From the NCBI GenBank assembly GCA_938743325.2, contig OW568900.1, positions 310,001 to 374,000 on the forward strand: DNA of 64,000 nt, in the 5' to 3' direction. The translations under genes were made by a program, and so were the position numbers. Under the pieces are notes generated by a model. That model was not told the origin of the DNA. It did not search any database and saw only the letters and a list, made by a program, of their open reading frames with translations. Positions within the stretch are counted from its first letter, which is position 1. Every line of letters begins with the position of its first letter. This document shows, one piece after another, positions 55,580-64,000 of the stretch. Source of the DNA: Pycnococcus provasolii (Eukaryota; Chlorophyta; Pseudoscourfieldiophyceae; Pseudoscourfieldiales; Pycnococcaceae).

Positions 55580-57928
55580 ATGATGTCTCGTGGAGCTAAG
55601 AGGTTTGGGCGGATGGCCCTAGGCCGCATTGCATTCCCAACGGCCATGCTCGTTCTTGTTAGCCTACTCTTAATAAGCGCTTCGTCAGGCGTTTTTGCGC
55701 AGGGCGGCGTAACTGGTGCAACTCCCTCAGAACCTGGTGCAACTAACTCATCAGGGGCCGCAGGTGCAACGGAGACCACCGCTGCCATGGCGGCTAATAC
55801 TGAAACGACCACCACGGCTACTGGTGCAACTAACTCATCAGGGGCCGCAGGTGGAACGGACACCGCTGCCATTGCGGCTGATACTGAAACGACCACGACC
55901 ACCACGGCTCCGGCTGCGGGAGGTGCGGGCACCGAGCCGGCGGCGGGAGGTGGCACTGAAACGACCACGACCACCACGGCTCCGGCTGCGGGAGGTACGG
56001 GCACCGAGCCGGCGGCGGGAGGTGGCAATGATACGACCACGACCACCACGGCTCCGGCTGCGGGAGGTGCGGGCACCGAGCCGGCGGCGGGAGGTGGCAC
56101 TGAAACGACCACGACCACCACGGCTCCGGCTGCGGGAGGTGCGGGCACCGAGCCGGCGGCGGGAGCTGGCACTGAAACGACCACGACCACCACGGCTCCG
56201 GCTGCGGGAGGTGCGAGCCCTACGCCGGCGGCGGGAGCTGGCACTGAAACGACCACGACCACCACGGCTCCGGCTGCGGGAGGTGCGAGCCCTACGCCGG
56301 CGGCGGGAGCTGGCACTGATACGACCACGACCACGACCACGGCGGCGGATACCGAAGCAGAAGTTGCCGCGGCTACGCAAGAAACGGCGGCGGAGGTGGC
56401 GGGTGTTCCGGCTGAAGACGTGGAAGTGCTGAGCGTGACCGCGAGCACTGATACGACCACGACCACCACGGCTCCGGCTGCGGGAGCGGGCACTGATACG
56501 ATCACCACCGGCACCACGGCTACGGCTGCGGCTGATACGACCACGACCACCACGGCTACGGCTGCGGCTGATACGACCACCACCGGCACCACGGCTACGG
56601 CTGCGGCTGATACGACCACCACCGGCACCACGGCTACGGCTGCGGCAGGTACGGGCACCGAGCCGGCGGCGGGAGGTGGCAATGAAACGACCACGACCAC
56701 CACGGCTCCGGCTGCGGGAGGTACGGGCACCGAGCCGGCGGCGGGAGGTGGCACTGAAACGACCACGACCACCACGGCTCCGGCTGCGGGAGGTACGGGC
56801 ACCGAGCCGGCGGCGGGAGGTGGCACTGAAACGACCACGACCACCACGGCTCCGGCTGCGGGAGGTACGGGCACCGAGCCGGCGGCGGGAGGTGGCAATG
56901 ATACGACCACTACCACCACGGCTCCGGCTGCGGGAGGTGCGGGCACCGAGCCGGCGGCGGGAGGTGGCAGCAGCGGCGGCGCCGGCGCCGGCCGCCGCTT
57001 GCTTGCCCGCCGATTGCTTGCGACGACCACGGCGGCGGCCGCAGTTCCGTCAACGGAAGGTGCTCCTTGCACGGACATGTGCGCGACGGGACTCACGTGC
57101 ACTGCCAACGTGTGCGTCTTGGATGCGCCAACCGAGGAGGGCATGGTGTTTGTGGATGACAAACTCACGGTAGAATTCGAGGGTGACGCATCCTACAATG
57201 TCGACTACCGCATTAAGGTGAAAGAGACCTTGAGCTACGACGTGTTCGAGAAGCTTGCGGCTGCGCGTGACGACGGCACCTTCAGTGCCGCCTTTGCCAA
57301 GAGGCCGGCGTTCAAGGACATAAAAATCAAGGCAATGGGAAAGCTCGGCTCTGCGCCGCCGTCGATGATGTGCCCTGGCGGACCGCTCGGCATGAGCTTC
57401 CCGCCCCTATGCAGCAACATGAAACCGCCGCCGTGCGCCGGCAACGAGAAACCAAAGTGTCCGCCCCCGATGCGCCAGATATGCGAGCCGCTGTGCGCAC
57501 CCCTGTCGGTGGACATGACGTTCTTCGCGGACGGCGCGTGCACGACCCCGTTCGCGGGAACCCCCAAAAGCGCGACGGCTGAGAGCGGTAAGTGCGTGGA
57601 CATGAAAATGGGCGACGACGGCGCAGTCATGAAGGTGCTGGTGGCACCTAAGAAGGTGGTCATTGGCTTGAATGCCACGTGTGAAACGACACGTATCAGC
57701 CCAGATTTGAACTGCATGACCGACGGGTCGGAGTGCTGCCCAATTTCTGGCTCTGACGGATTTTTGTTTGCGTACAAAACCATTATGAAGGCTCCACCGA
57801 CGACGACCTCGGCACCGCCGGCCAAGACGACCAAGGTGGCGCCGGAGACCTCGGGTGGCACGTGTGCTGCTTCCACTATGTTCGTTGCGGCGGCGACGAC
57901 TGGCGTCCTCCTCCACGTGGTGGTGTAA
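55580..57928 (+). CDS. Mucin-like, probably GPI-anchored surface glycoprotein
   Basis: 782 residues from the ATG pair at 55580/55583, which places a signal peptide (AMLVLVSLLLISASSGVFA) correctly. Residues about 35-470 are Thr/Ala/Gly/Pro repeats with a 24-residue unit (TETTTTTTAPAAGG plus GTEPAAGGG), heavy in O-glycosylation sites. A RRLLARRLLATTT site follows at about 475. The Cys-rich C-terminal part (about 490-745) has paired-Cys segments (CTDMCATGLTC; SECCPISG). The last 20 residues (MFVAAATTGVLLHVVV) are hydrophobic after a small-residue site, like a GPI-anchor signal. A cell-wall or surface-coat protein is inferred. The stop codon lies inside TGTAA. Confidence 0.75.
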   Translation: MMSRGAKRFGRMALGRIAFPTAMLVLVSLLLISASSGVFAQGGVTGATPSEPGATNSSGAAGATETTAAMAANTETTTTATGATNSSGAAGGTDTAAIAADTETTTTTTAPAAGGAGTEPAAGGGTETTTTTTAPAAGGTGTEPAAGGGNDTTTTTTAPAAGGAGTEPAAGGGTETTTTTTAPAAGGAGTEPAAGAGTETTTTTTAPAAGGASPTPAAGAGTETTTTTTAPAAGGASPTPAAGAGTDTTTTTTTAADTEAEVAAATQETAAEVAGVPAEDVEVLSVTASTDTTTTTTAPAAGAGTDTITTGTTATAAADTTTTTTATAAADTTTTGTTATAAADTTTTGTTATAAAGTGTEPAAGGGNETTTTTTAPAAGGTGTEPAAGGGTETTTTTTAPAAGGTGTEPAAGGGTETTTTTTAPAAGGTGTEPAAGGGNDTTTTTTAPAAGGAGTEPAAGGGSSGGAGAGRRLLARRLLATTTAAAAVPSTEGAPCTDMCATGLTCTANVCVLDAPTEEGMVFVDDKLTVEFEGDASYNVDYRIKVKETLSYDVFEKLAAARDDGTFSAAFAKRPAFKDIKIKAMGKLGSAPPSMMCPGGPLGMSFPPLCSNMKPPPCAGNEKPKCPPPMRQICEPLCAPLSVDMTFFADGACTTPFAGTPKSATAESGKCVDMKMGDDGAVMKVLVAPKKVVIGLNATCETTRISPDLNCMTDGSECCPISGSDGFLFAYKTIMKAPPTTTSAPPAKTTKVAPETSGGTCAASTMFVAAATTGVLLHVVV
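55893..56965 (+). repeat. 72-bp tandem coding minisatellite
   Basis: About ten 72-bp units in two blocks (55893-56320 and 56650-56965), separated by shorter ACGACCACC/GGCACCACGGCTACGGCTGCG units. The units are nearly identical, so length variation between strains is likely. Confidence 0.85.
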
Positions 57929-58304
57929 AGGATGCCTGGTATGGGAGGGGAATGAGAAGCGTTCAATTGAGCAGCATGGAGGCAAGTGTTTTGACGAAAT
58001 GTTCGAGTGTGAACATTGGGAAGAAATTGACACGGGAAAATCGTATATTCATAGTAATATAATAAGATACGTAATACGACAATCATATCGTAGTAATGAC
58101 ATCTAGTGGTAGGTAGGGTAGCAGATGTGACCCTTGAGTCGTTGTGTTGATGCACTGTTGGTGGCGATAGCGACGGCAACAGCGACAAGAAACGCAAGTG
58201 GAGCCCTCACTACGCTTACGAAAGCGCCCTGATAGAGTGATACTACCTTCAATATCACCTGCGCCATGAGCAAAAACGAGCGTTTCATTACTGAATGAAG
58301 GATC
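57929..58304. other. Convergent intergenic region with inverted 3'-end repeat
   Basis: 3' regions of the mucin-like and DUF1997 genes. The right half is the inverted repeat copy listed below. TAATACGACAATC-type AT-rich sequence lies near 58055-58095. No gene. Confidence 0.5.
58125..58304 (-). repeat. 3'-end repeat, long copy at DUF1997
   Basis: On the minus strand GATCCTTCATTCAGTAATG starts immediately after the TGA stop. It continues into the block shared with 54353-54582 (inverted). Confidence 0.75.
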
Positions 58305-59330
58305 TCAGGTTTTGCCATACTCCCGCTCGGCTTTCTCAACGCGCGCTTTCCTCGCCTCGGGATGAGTTGCCCAGATGCCAAAGTCGTCTCGTAGCTGCGC
58401 AACGAATGTCGGTAGCAGAAGCTTGATGAGTCCGTTTAGTACTGCGCTGCACGTCTTTTCGAGTGCCCTGCGTGGCACGAGATGGAAAGGAGCAACCACC
58501 TCGCAAGCGACGTTGATTTCGCTTCTTGCGAGGAGCTCCCCGCGCCCACCTTCAATCTCGCCATTCGCACTCCAAGTCTCGCCGTCCTCGTCGTCGGCGA
58601 ACGTCGGCCTTCCGGAGGTGCGTGCTCGCACGCGCGTTTCAAACTCCATGTGAAACTTGTCATTCAGCCTGAGCTTGTCGAACGCTGGACTTCCGTACAT
58701 GTAGCACCCTTCCGAGCGCAGCAGCACCTCCGGCGTTTCGTCGTCCGCCTCCGGCACGCGCACGTACACGTCGACGACAGGTTCCACCCACACGTTAAAA
58801 AATTGCAGGCGTGGCACCTGGAATCGGAACCTTCCTGGCTGTCCTTCGTACCTGGTGAGCGTTCCCGCCTCGAGCACGCTGAGCGTGTACTGTTCGACGG
58901 GAAGTCGCATGTAGGCGTCGAGGTCGAATGGCGTTGCGAGGTGTGCGTCGCGTACGTCGCATCGGCTGACTGCGACAGCGTGGAGTCGAGCTGGCCTCTG
59001 TAGGTTTTCCGGATCCGTCATGGGAGGGAGCGGCTCCAACGTGGCAGCCCCTGTTAGGTTACTGTCCACACTGTCAGCGGCATCTGCATCTGCATCTGCA
59101 TCTGTCTGGCTGGCGGCGGTAGGTTTCGACGATTCGACGGCGAAGCAGACGCCAAGTTGCGATATTGAGGGAACACCCAACCTAGCCCTACCTAACCAAC
59201 CAAACCGCAAAGACCGCAAAGACGAAGACGATAATGAGGAATGACGAGGACCACGCGGACGCATACACGAGCGTGAGGCTGAGGCTGAGGCTGAGGCTGA
59301 GGCTGAGGAGGTGGCCATCTTCGTCGCCAT
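58305..59330 (-). CDS. DUF1997 plastid protein
   Basis: 341 residues from the ATG at 59330. The first 60 residues are Ser/Ala/Arg-rich with few acidic residues, a plastid transit peptide. The DUF1997 domain (about 130-320) shows LPVEQYTLSVLEAG, FRFQVPRLQFFNVWVEPVVDVYV and a conserved helical C-terminus (LIKLLLPTFVAQLRDDFGIWA). The family occurs in plants, algae and cyanobacteria and has no proven biochemical role; membrane or lipid association is often suggested. It is read towards the mucin-like gene. Its stop is part of the 3'-end repeat. Confidence 0.85.
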   Translation of the reverse strand: MATKMATSSASASASASASRSCMRPRGPRHSSLSSSSLRSLRFGWLGRARLGVPSISQLGVCFAVESSKPTAASQTDADADADAADSVDSNLTGAATLEPLPPMTDPENLQRPARLHAVAVSRCDVRDAHLATPFDLDAYMRLPVEQYTLSVLEAGTLTRYEGQPGRFRFQVPRLQFFNVWVEPVVDVYVRVPEADDETPEVLLRSEGCYMYGSPAFDKLRLNDKFHMEFETRVRARTSGRPTFADDEDGETWSANGEIEGGRGELLARSEINVACEVVAPFHLVPRRALEKTCSAVLNGLIKLLLPTFVAQLRDDFGIWATHPEARKARVEKAEREYGKT

Positions 59331-59785
59331 CAAGCACCCGGGTATCCAGGGGACCCAGGCAGCCAGGGGGAGTGGTTGGCCGGGCTCGAGAGGGGAGGGG
59401 AGGGGAGGGGCGAATAGAATCCCTGGCCCAAACCAAACGCCCAACCCTGGGCCGGGGAGAAGAGATCGGGGGATTCGGTTTGGACTTTGGGGGATCGGAT
59501 CCCCTGGTGGTGGGGGAGGGAGAGGCCCTACCCTTGTACTTACGGATAGACTACGATAGTCTAGGGAGTTATTAGGGCGAACCGTACCCCTAATTAACTC
59601 GGGGTTACCATCAAACAGCATTCTTCTACGCCATCGCATCGCTCGCCCCGACGCCCCGCCTCAGCGGCGCAAACAGCCACGCAACAAAAGCGACGCGCGA
59701 GCCCACCAACCCCTAACCTCAGCTCCCTCCTTGACTGCTCCTTGCCGACGCCGTCAGAGGCCGTGGCCGTTGCCGTGTTGCGCAT
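59331..59785. promoter_or_regulatory. Divergent promoter region (DUF1997 / DTD)
   Basis: 455 bp between start codons. TACCCCTAATTAAC (59585-59598) followed by CGGGGTTAC matches, in swapped order, the words in the divergent promoter at 30009-30353. A GAGGCT hexamer array (59273-59310) overlaps the DUF1997 start region. Confidence 0.5.
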
Positions 59786-60382
59786 ATGCGTTGCGTGCTC
59801 CAGCGCGTCTCCAGCGCGTCCGTGTCTGTCTCAGGAGGCTCACAAGTCTCTTGCATAGGACCGGGCCTGCTCCTTCTTGTCGGCATTCGAGACACAGATA
59901 CGCGCCTTGAGGCGGAGAAACTCGCGTCGAAAGTTGCGAACGTACGCATCTGGCCTTCAGACGACGGATCGAAACCGTGGCACGAGTCTGTTACCAAACA
60001 AGGATCGCAGCGAGAAGTCCTGTGCGTTTCGCAATTCACGCTGTACGGCGATGTCAGGAAAGGAAACAAACCCGACTGGCACCACGCGATGGCGCCCACG
60101 CAGGCGAGAGAACTCTATGACGAGTTTAAGGCGATTTTGAAAAAGAAGTTAAAGCTTGAGTCGGACGTCAAAGACGGCGTGTTTGGTGCGAAGATGGATG
60201 TCAGCTTGGTGAACGACGGTCCCATCACGCTGTTCTTGGAGTACGAGAACGAGAGTGCGAACGCGAGCACGACCACCACCACCACCTCCACCACCACCAC
60301 CACGACGACGAAGCGGAACCAAGCCGACACCCAAGCCGACCAACAGGTGGTTAACTCCGCCACCGCTACCACCACAATGTAA
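59786..60382 (+). CDS. D-aminoacyl-tRNA deacylase (DTD)
   Basis: 198 residues. DTD removes D-amino acids and glycine mischarged on tRNA. Start MRCVLQRVSSASVSVSG is the family N-terminus; the catalytic SQFTLYGD is at about 91-98 and the Gly-cisPro motif NDGPIT at about 147-152. The core of about 160 residues is complete. A Thr-rich tail of 40 residues is extra. There is no targeting peptide, so it is cytosolic. The stop is inside TGTAA, and only 18 bp separate it from the delta-tubulin stop on the other strand. Confidence 0.95.
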   Translation: MRCVLQRVSSASVSVSGGSQVSCIGPGLLLLVGIRDTDTRLEAEKLASKVANVRIWPSDDGSKPWHESVTKQGSQREVLCVSQFTLYGDVRKGNKPDWHHAMAPTQARELYDEFKAILKKKLKLESDVKDGVFGAKMDVSLVNDGPITLFLEYENESANASTTTTTTSTTTTTTTKRNQADTQADQQVVNSATATTTM

Positions 60383-60400
60383 CAAATTGTTTCTTACAAC

Positions 60401-61942
60401 TTACAAGGCGTCGTATCGGTCGACGAGTGCGTCCACGCCGTCCACGGCACATCGAAGGCTATCAATGTCCACGCCGTCAGACTCGTAGCGGTGAACGAAC
60501 GCACGCGCGCAAAGCAGGCGACGTGCGCGCTCCGCTTCGCGACGCAACGGCTCGACGACGTCCGAAGAATTGGAAACCAACACGGCAACGCCCGTGTCGC
60601 CGGAAGCCGCAGATGGCGACGACGGCGACGACGGCGACGACGACGACGATGTGCGCGCACAGACGTGCGCGCCGGGCGGTGCGCGGTCTGCTCCTCCGTA
60701 CGCCACTGACGAGATTGGCCAACCGCTCGATGCCGATGTTCTGCGTTCCGTCGAAGCGGCAAGAGCAGACCAAGCGCTTGCGTGAGCACGCGGGTCATCC
60801 GAGCCATATCCGCGCAGGCAAAGGTGAAGATGCACAGCCTTGGGCGACCCTTCCACGGTTTTGTCTCCCCACCTTAGGGCGACATCGCCAAACGCCGAAT
60901 TGGCGTGCATGCGCATGAGAGCGCGCGAGCTTGCGTCGAAGCTGAAGCGCTCGAACGAAGCCGACGCGCCGCTGAGATGCGGGTGCGACCGCACCTGCAG
61001 GAGCTTGTACCATGGGTGTGTCGCCGCCTCGTCGAGCCACGCCATCGGGCGTGGTGGGCGGTACGACGCCGCGTACGCGAGCGGCGAAGCTTGCGACGAC
61101 GTGCGCTCGAGCAGCGACGCGGGAAGGAGTGCGGGGGCGAGTGCGCGAGCCGCCACCTGGTTGAGGTCGGAAAGGCTTGGGCGCGACAGTTGGTAGCACG
61201 ATCGGCACAGGTTGCTAAGTGCGTCGTTCTGCACGAGCACGACCGCATCGGCGGCGTCGGCGACGTGCGTTAAGCTCAAGCACGCGTTGTAAGCTTGCAC
61301 GGACACTTCTCCCTGGCTTGCGGGCCACACGCTAAAGCTAGTCAGGCATGTCCGTGGAAACTCGTCGCGCAGCGCCTGCGCGGCGCGTGCACCGAGTCCC
61401 GCGCCAGTTCCCCCCGCGGCGGACTGCAGCAGTGCGATGGCGTGTACGCCGCTGTCGCACCGCTCCACTTGGTGGCGCACGGCATCCAGGGCGGGAGCGA
61501 GCAGGCCCCCTTCGGCGCCGTCGTCAGTGGCTTCGCCTCCCGCCATGTGGTGGAATCCGCGTCCCCACGAGTTGCCCGCGCCGCCCTCCGCGGCGACACA
61601 CTTGCTCGGGTCGTAGCTCCACCTCCCCCTTCCTATTCTCATCGCGTCGTCCAGTGCCTTTGGCTCTGTGTCAACGAGCACCGCCCGCGCGACGGGTTCG
61701 ACTCGCCTTCGACCTCGCGCGGCTGACGGCGTGCTGACGAGTGAGAAGAAGGCGTCCGCGTCGAGTCCTTCTTCTGCGGTTGCTTTCCTAGCAAACGTCG
61801 TGGACGACTGGCCGTCATCAACACGTGAGACGTGTTCGTCACGCTGCATCTGCGCCGCTCTGTCGTTTGCGATGGCGTCGAAGATCGCGGCGCCGAGCGC
61901 GTTCCCGCACTGGCCCACCTGCACCACCAAACACGACGACAT
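60401..61942 (-). CDS. Delta-tubulin
   Basis: 513 residues. It has the tubulin N-terminus (VVQVGQCGN), the GTP-binding AGGTGAGLG at about 178-186, and AVLVDTEPKALDDAM. GEVSVQAYNACLSLTHVADAADAVVLVQNDA fits delta- better than alpha- or beta-tubulin. The C-terminus AVLVSNSSDVVEPLRREAERA...FVHRYESDGVD matches the delta family. Delta-tubulin is needed for the C-tubule of triplet microtubules in basal bodies (Chlamydomonas UNI3). Two Ser/Asp-rich insertions (about 400-450) make it longer than the human protein (453). Single exon. Confidence 0.88.
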   Translation of the reverse strand: MSSCLVVQVGQCGNALGAAIFDAIANDRAAQMQRDEHVSRVDDGQSSTTFARKATAEEGLDADAFFSLVSTPSAARGRRRVEPVARAVLVDTEPKALDDAMRIGRGRWSYDPSKCVAAEGGAGNSWGRGFHHMAGGEATDDGAEGGLLAPALDAVRHQVERCDSGVHAIALLQSAAGGTGAGLGARAAQALRDEFPRTCLTSFSVWPASQGEVSVQAYNACLSLTHVADAADAVVLVQNDALSNLCRSCYQLSRPSLSDLNQVAARALAPALLPASLLERTSSQASPLAYAASYRPPRPMAWLDEAATHPWYKLLQVRSHPHLSGASASFERFSFDASSRALMRMHANSAFGDVALRWGDKTVEGSPKAVHLHLCLRGYGSDDPRAHASAWSALAASTERRTSASSGWPISSVAYGGADRAPPGAHVCARTSSSSSPSSPSSPSAASGDTGVAVLVSNSSDVVEPLRREAERARRLLCARAFVHRYESDGVDIDSLRCAVDGVDALVDRYDAL

Positions 61943-62002
61943 ACTTCGTGAAGGTGGAAAGAGGGCGAAGGCTATGGGAGAAGAGAAGAGAAGGGAATGG
62001 GT

Positions 62003-62030
62003 TAGGGTTTACACCAGGTTAGGGTTACAC
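62003..62030 (+). repeat. Telomere-like words in Trm13 promoter
   Basis: GTTAGGGTTTACACC and GTTAGGGTTACACC, a 14-15-bp near repeat 45-70 bp upstream of the Trm13 ATG, in the gap between divergent delta-tubulin and Trm13. Confidence 0.6.
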
Positions 62031-62072
62031 CTTCCTCCTCTTAGGGGGTCGCAGTCCCTCCCTTGTTGGTTC

Positions 62073-63686
62073 ATGGACGCCGCCGCCGGAGCTCCCGCTG
62101 GTGCGTTGTCACCACCAGGTGCAGCTCGCTGTGGCAAGTCGAGGGGTGGGCACAGGCGCCGTTCCCCCGACGACGCGCGCAGAGTCGAGGAAGACGCCAG
62201 GCGGAGACGCGAAGCGTGCATACGCGCAGCCGTGGACGCAAACACGTGCGCGTTTTACTTACCGCACAAAAATAGGTGCTGCCGTCTCGCGGCGACGTCA
62301 GACTCGCAGTACTGCGGTGCGCACCAGTCGCCTGAAAACGACAAGCACGAACAGGGAACGTCGAATTCACACGGTCAGGTTGCAGAGAGACAAAGTAAGC
62401 AAAAAAGACGACGCGTGCCGTGCCCGCTGGATCCGTCGCACACCATCTATGAAGACGAAGTGCAAAAACACGTGCTTGTGTGCCCAAGCAATAAGCACAG
62501 GCAGGAGGCACAGCCGTGGTACCGGCAGGGCATTAACCGTCTCGGCGACGCGAGCAAAGGAAGCGGCGAACACCAAGTTCCTACACTGGATGATGTGCGC
62601 GTGATGCTGCGCAACGTCGAAGCGTGCTTTGCGGCAGATACGTCGGCAAGCGCCGCGCCTACGGAAGTGGATGTGCCGCCGGAGGCGGGCCGGATTCTGT
62701 CCACGACGTCGACATCGTCGCAAAGTGAACCCACGGATGCGCGGATGGATGCGCAAAGGCTAGCCATCGCGTCGCACATGAGGCAAGCTGGCATGCTGCC
62801 ACCACCTTGCGAAATGGCGGAGCGGTGCTACCCGTGCGTAGAGGTTGGAGCAGGTCGTGGGTACCTTGCGCACGCGTGCTATGTGCTTGGCTCACGTGCG
62901 CTCGTGCTCGTCGAGCGACGTGCATACCGCTTCAAGGCGGAACGGTTCATGGGAAAGCAAGAAACGGAGAACATTTCGCTCGTCCGTGCTCGTGGCGATG
63001 CAGCGGATGTCGACATCGGCTTCGTGCTTAAGACGCAGCTGCCACCGTCAACTCAGGGAGAGCGAGTCGCAGTTTGTGGCAAACATCTCTGCGGTGTTGC
63101 AACAGACCACGCTCTTGTCGCCGCCTCACGCCTTGCCGAGACGGAGGCACCGAAGAGTGCCGTTGGTGTGGGTGTCGGTCGATTGAGTGGAGTGGCAATC
63201 GCCACATGCTGCCATCATGCATGCTCGTACGACGAGTTCGTTGGTGTGGGCTACCTGCGTGAAAAGATCTTTCCCCCAACGCACATGAACAGCGTGGCGC
63301 GGGAATGTGGGCTATTCGAATGTCTCAAGCGCGTTTCGAGTTGGGCTGTGGACGGCTCTTCGGGGCAGCACGGCGGAGCGCCACAACCACCCACGCCACC
63401 CATTTTGCCTGCGAAGCGCGTAGCCGAAGACGAGGCTGAGGCTGAGGCTGAGTGCAATGTGCGAGTTACCGCGCCTTCGACGATCGCCGATGTGTTGCGT
63501 GAAGTTTCCCGCGAGCTTGCGCCGGCACGCCGACTCGAACTTGGAACGATGATCAAGTGGGTGCTCGACGAGGCGAGAAGGCGATGGTGCGAGGCTACGC
63601 TGGGAAACGGCGCACATGCGAATGTTGTGAAATACGTATCAAGCGAGGTGAGCCCTGAAAATCGCCTACTTCTCGTGAAGTATTAG
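62073..63686 (+). CDS. tRNA 2'-O-methyltransferase Trm13
   Basis: 537 residues from the ATG at 62073. Order: basic N-terminus; CCCH zinc finger of the TRM13 type (about 70-95, CAFYLPHKNRCCRLAA...YCGAH); a CHHC U11-48K-type finger (about 130-152, CPLDPSHTIYEDE...C); and a methyltransferase domain from about 250 (CVEVGAGRGYLA, VCGKHLCGVATD, ATCCHH near 380). Trm13 methylates the 2'-OH of residue 4 in the acceptor stem of certain tRNAs. Length is near the human protein (481), with inserted low-complexity segments. Single exon; TGTAA at 63710. Confidence 0.93.
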   Translation: MDAAAGAPAGALSPPGAARCGKSRGGHRRRSPDDARRVEEDARRRREACIRAAVDANTCAFYLPHKNRCCRLAATSDSQYCGAHQSPENDKHEQGTSNSHGQVAERQSKQKRRRVPCPLDPSHTIYEDEVQKHVLVCPSNKHRQEAQPWYRQGINRLGDASKGSGEHQVPTLDDVRVMLRNVEACFAADTSASAAPTEVDVPPEAGRILSTTSTSSQSEPTDARMDAQRLAIASHMRQAGMLPPPCEMAERCYPCVEVGAGRGYLAHACYVLGSRALVLVERRAYRFKAERFMGKQETENISLVRARGDAADVDIGFVLKTQLPPSTQGERVAVCGKHLCGVATDHALVAASRLAETEAPKSAVGVGVGRLSGVAIATCCHHACSYDEFVGVGYLREKIFPPTHMNSVARECGLFECLKRVSSWAVDGSSGQHGGAPQPPTPPILPAKRVAEDEAEAEAECNVRVTAPSTIADVLREVSRELAPARRLELGTMIKWVLDEARRRWCEATLGNGAHANVVKYVSSEVSPENRLLLVKY

Positions 63687-63774
63687 TTTGGTGAAAAGAA
63701 AGGAAATGTGTAAAGTGTACATGTATCGTTCACATGATTGAATTTGTTTTTTGATTGGTTACTAAAGTACACTC

Positions 63775-63793
63775 CATTACTGAATGAGCGATC
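63775..63793 (-). promoter_or_regulatory. 3'-end module copy at cpFtsY
   Basis: GATCGCTCATTCAGTAATG begins immediately after the TAA stop and is followed by GAGTGTACTTTA, as at the lipid kinase (GAAGTGTACTTTA). Confidence 0.65.
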
Positions 63794-64000
63794 TTAGATT
63801 CCCGCAGGCAGGATGGCGTCAACGAAGCTATCCGCGTCAAAGGACTGCAGGTCCTCGAGCTTCTCTCCAACGCCGACGAAACGCACTGGCACGCCCACCT
63901 CGTCTACGACGCTTACCACGGCACCTCCGCGGCTTGTTCCGTCGAGTTTCGTGAGGATGAGCCCAGTTAAGTTCACATAGCTAGCGAATTCCTTCGCCTG
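63794..64000 (-). CDS. Chloroplast SRP receptor cpFtsY, C-terminal end (partial)
   Basis: 68 codons plus stop; the gene continues beyond the window. The reading [20 protein letters not shown] and then [12 protein letters not shown]...[23 protein letters not shown] is the end of the SRP-type GTPase (NG) domain. TKLDG is the G4 motif and the GVGE..EDLQ.FD..FV end is that of FtsY. The closest pattern is plant cpFtsY, which docks cpSRP and light-harvesting proteins at the thylakoid. Plastid assignment rests on this short end and is likely but not certain. Confidence 0.85.
   Translation of the reverse strand, partial: QAKEFASYVNLTGLILTKLDGTSRGGAVVSVVDEVGVPVRFVGVGEKLEDLQSFDADSFVDAILPAGI

Noticed and set aside
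55477-57168. 563-codon minus-strand frame (VVVVVVS-PPPAAGSVP repeats)
   Set aside because: Antisense of the mucin-like repeats. The plus strand has signal peptide, Cys-rich domain and GPI-like tail.

Overview
This is a nuclear contig from a unicellular, photosynthetic, probably flagellated eukaryote. A green (prasinophyte-type) alga is my best guess, but the lineage is not proven. The DNA is GC-rich and gene-dense on both strands. Most genes are single long ORFs. Three short spliceosomal introns could be placed: Rpn10 116 nt, plastid bL33 89 nt with a TACTAAC branch site, and a small Tudor gene 47 nt. Plastid-related genes are the end of cpFtsY, a nuclear plastid bL33, a DUF1997 protein and an MFP1-like coiled-coil protein. 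LRRC56/ODA8 and delta-tubulin point to outer-arm dynein and triplet-microtubule basal bodies. TGTAA lies at or just after many stop codons, as in green algal poly(A) signals. Short TTAGGG arrays occur between genes.

Layout. 0.5-9 kb: Serinc, a DHHC palmitoyltransferase, the MFP1-like protein, a short-chain dehydrogenase and Rpn10. 9.2-22.3 kb: a nest of LTR retrotransposons. A Ty1/copia copy with most of its interior missing (9301-22044, 5-bp target duplication) sits in a decayed copy of a BspA/EF-hand surface-protein gene. It is itself interrupted by a whole-looking, very young Ty3/gypsy element (9997-21592, minus strand) that carries PHD, Tudor-like and methyltransferase-like regions after its integrase. 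23-39 kb: LRRC56, a secreted acidic protein, a GNAT-sulfotransferase fusion, an FSH-type hydrolase, a P/Q-rich protein, a helical-repeat/RsmC-like methyltransferase fusion, a TEX30-like hydrolase, the small Tudor protein and a nucleoside-permease-family protein. 39-46 kb: poorer in genes, with hairpin repeats, a BspA (DUF285) fragment and an intact EF-hand/TM/DUF285 surface protein. 46-64 kb: a PHD-ePHD-Tudor-SNF2 remodeler, bL33, a sphingoid/diacylglycerol lipid kinase, a mucin-like surface protein, DUF1997, D-aminoacyl-tRNA deacylase, delta-tubulin, Trm13 and cpFtsY (partial).

The most unexpected structure is a recurring 3'-end module. GATCnCTCATTCAGTAA lies 0 or 11 nt after the stop codon of four unrelated genes (bL33, lipid kinase, DUF1997, cpFtsY). 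Longer relatives lie downstream of Serinc and the GNAT-sulfotransferase gene. Two long copies form an inverted pair around the mucin-like gene. The chromatin-domain cargo of the gypsy element is the second point of interest.
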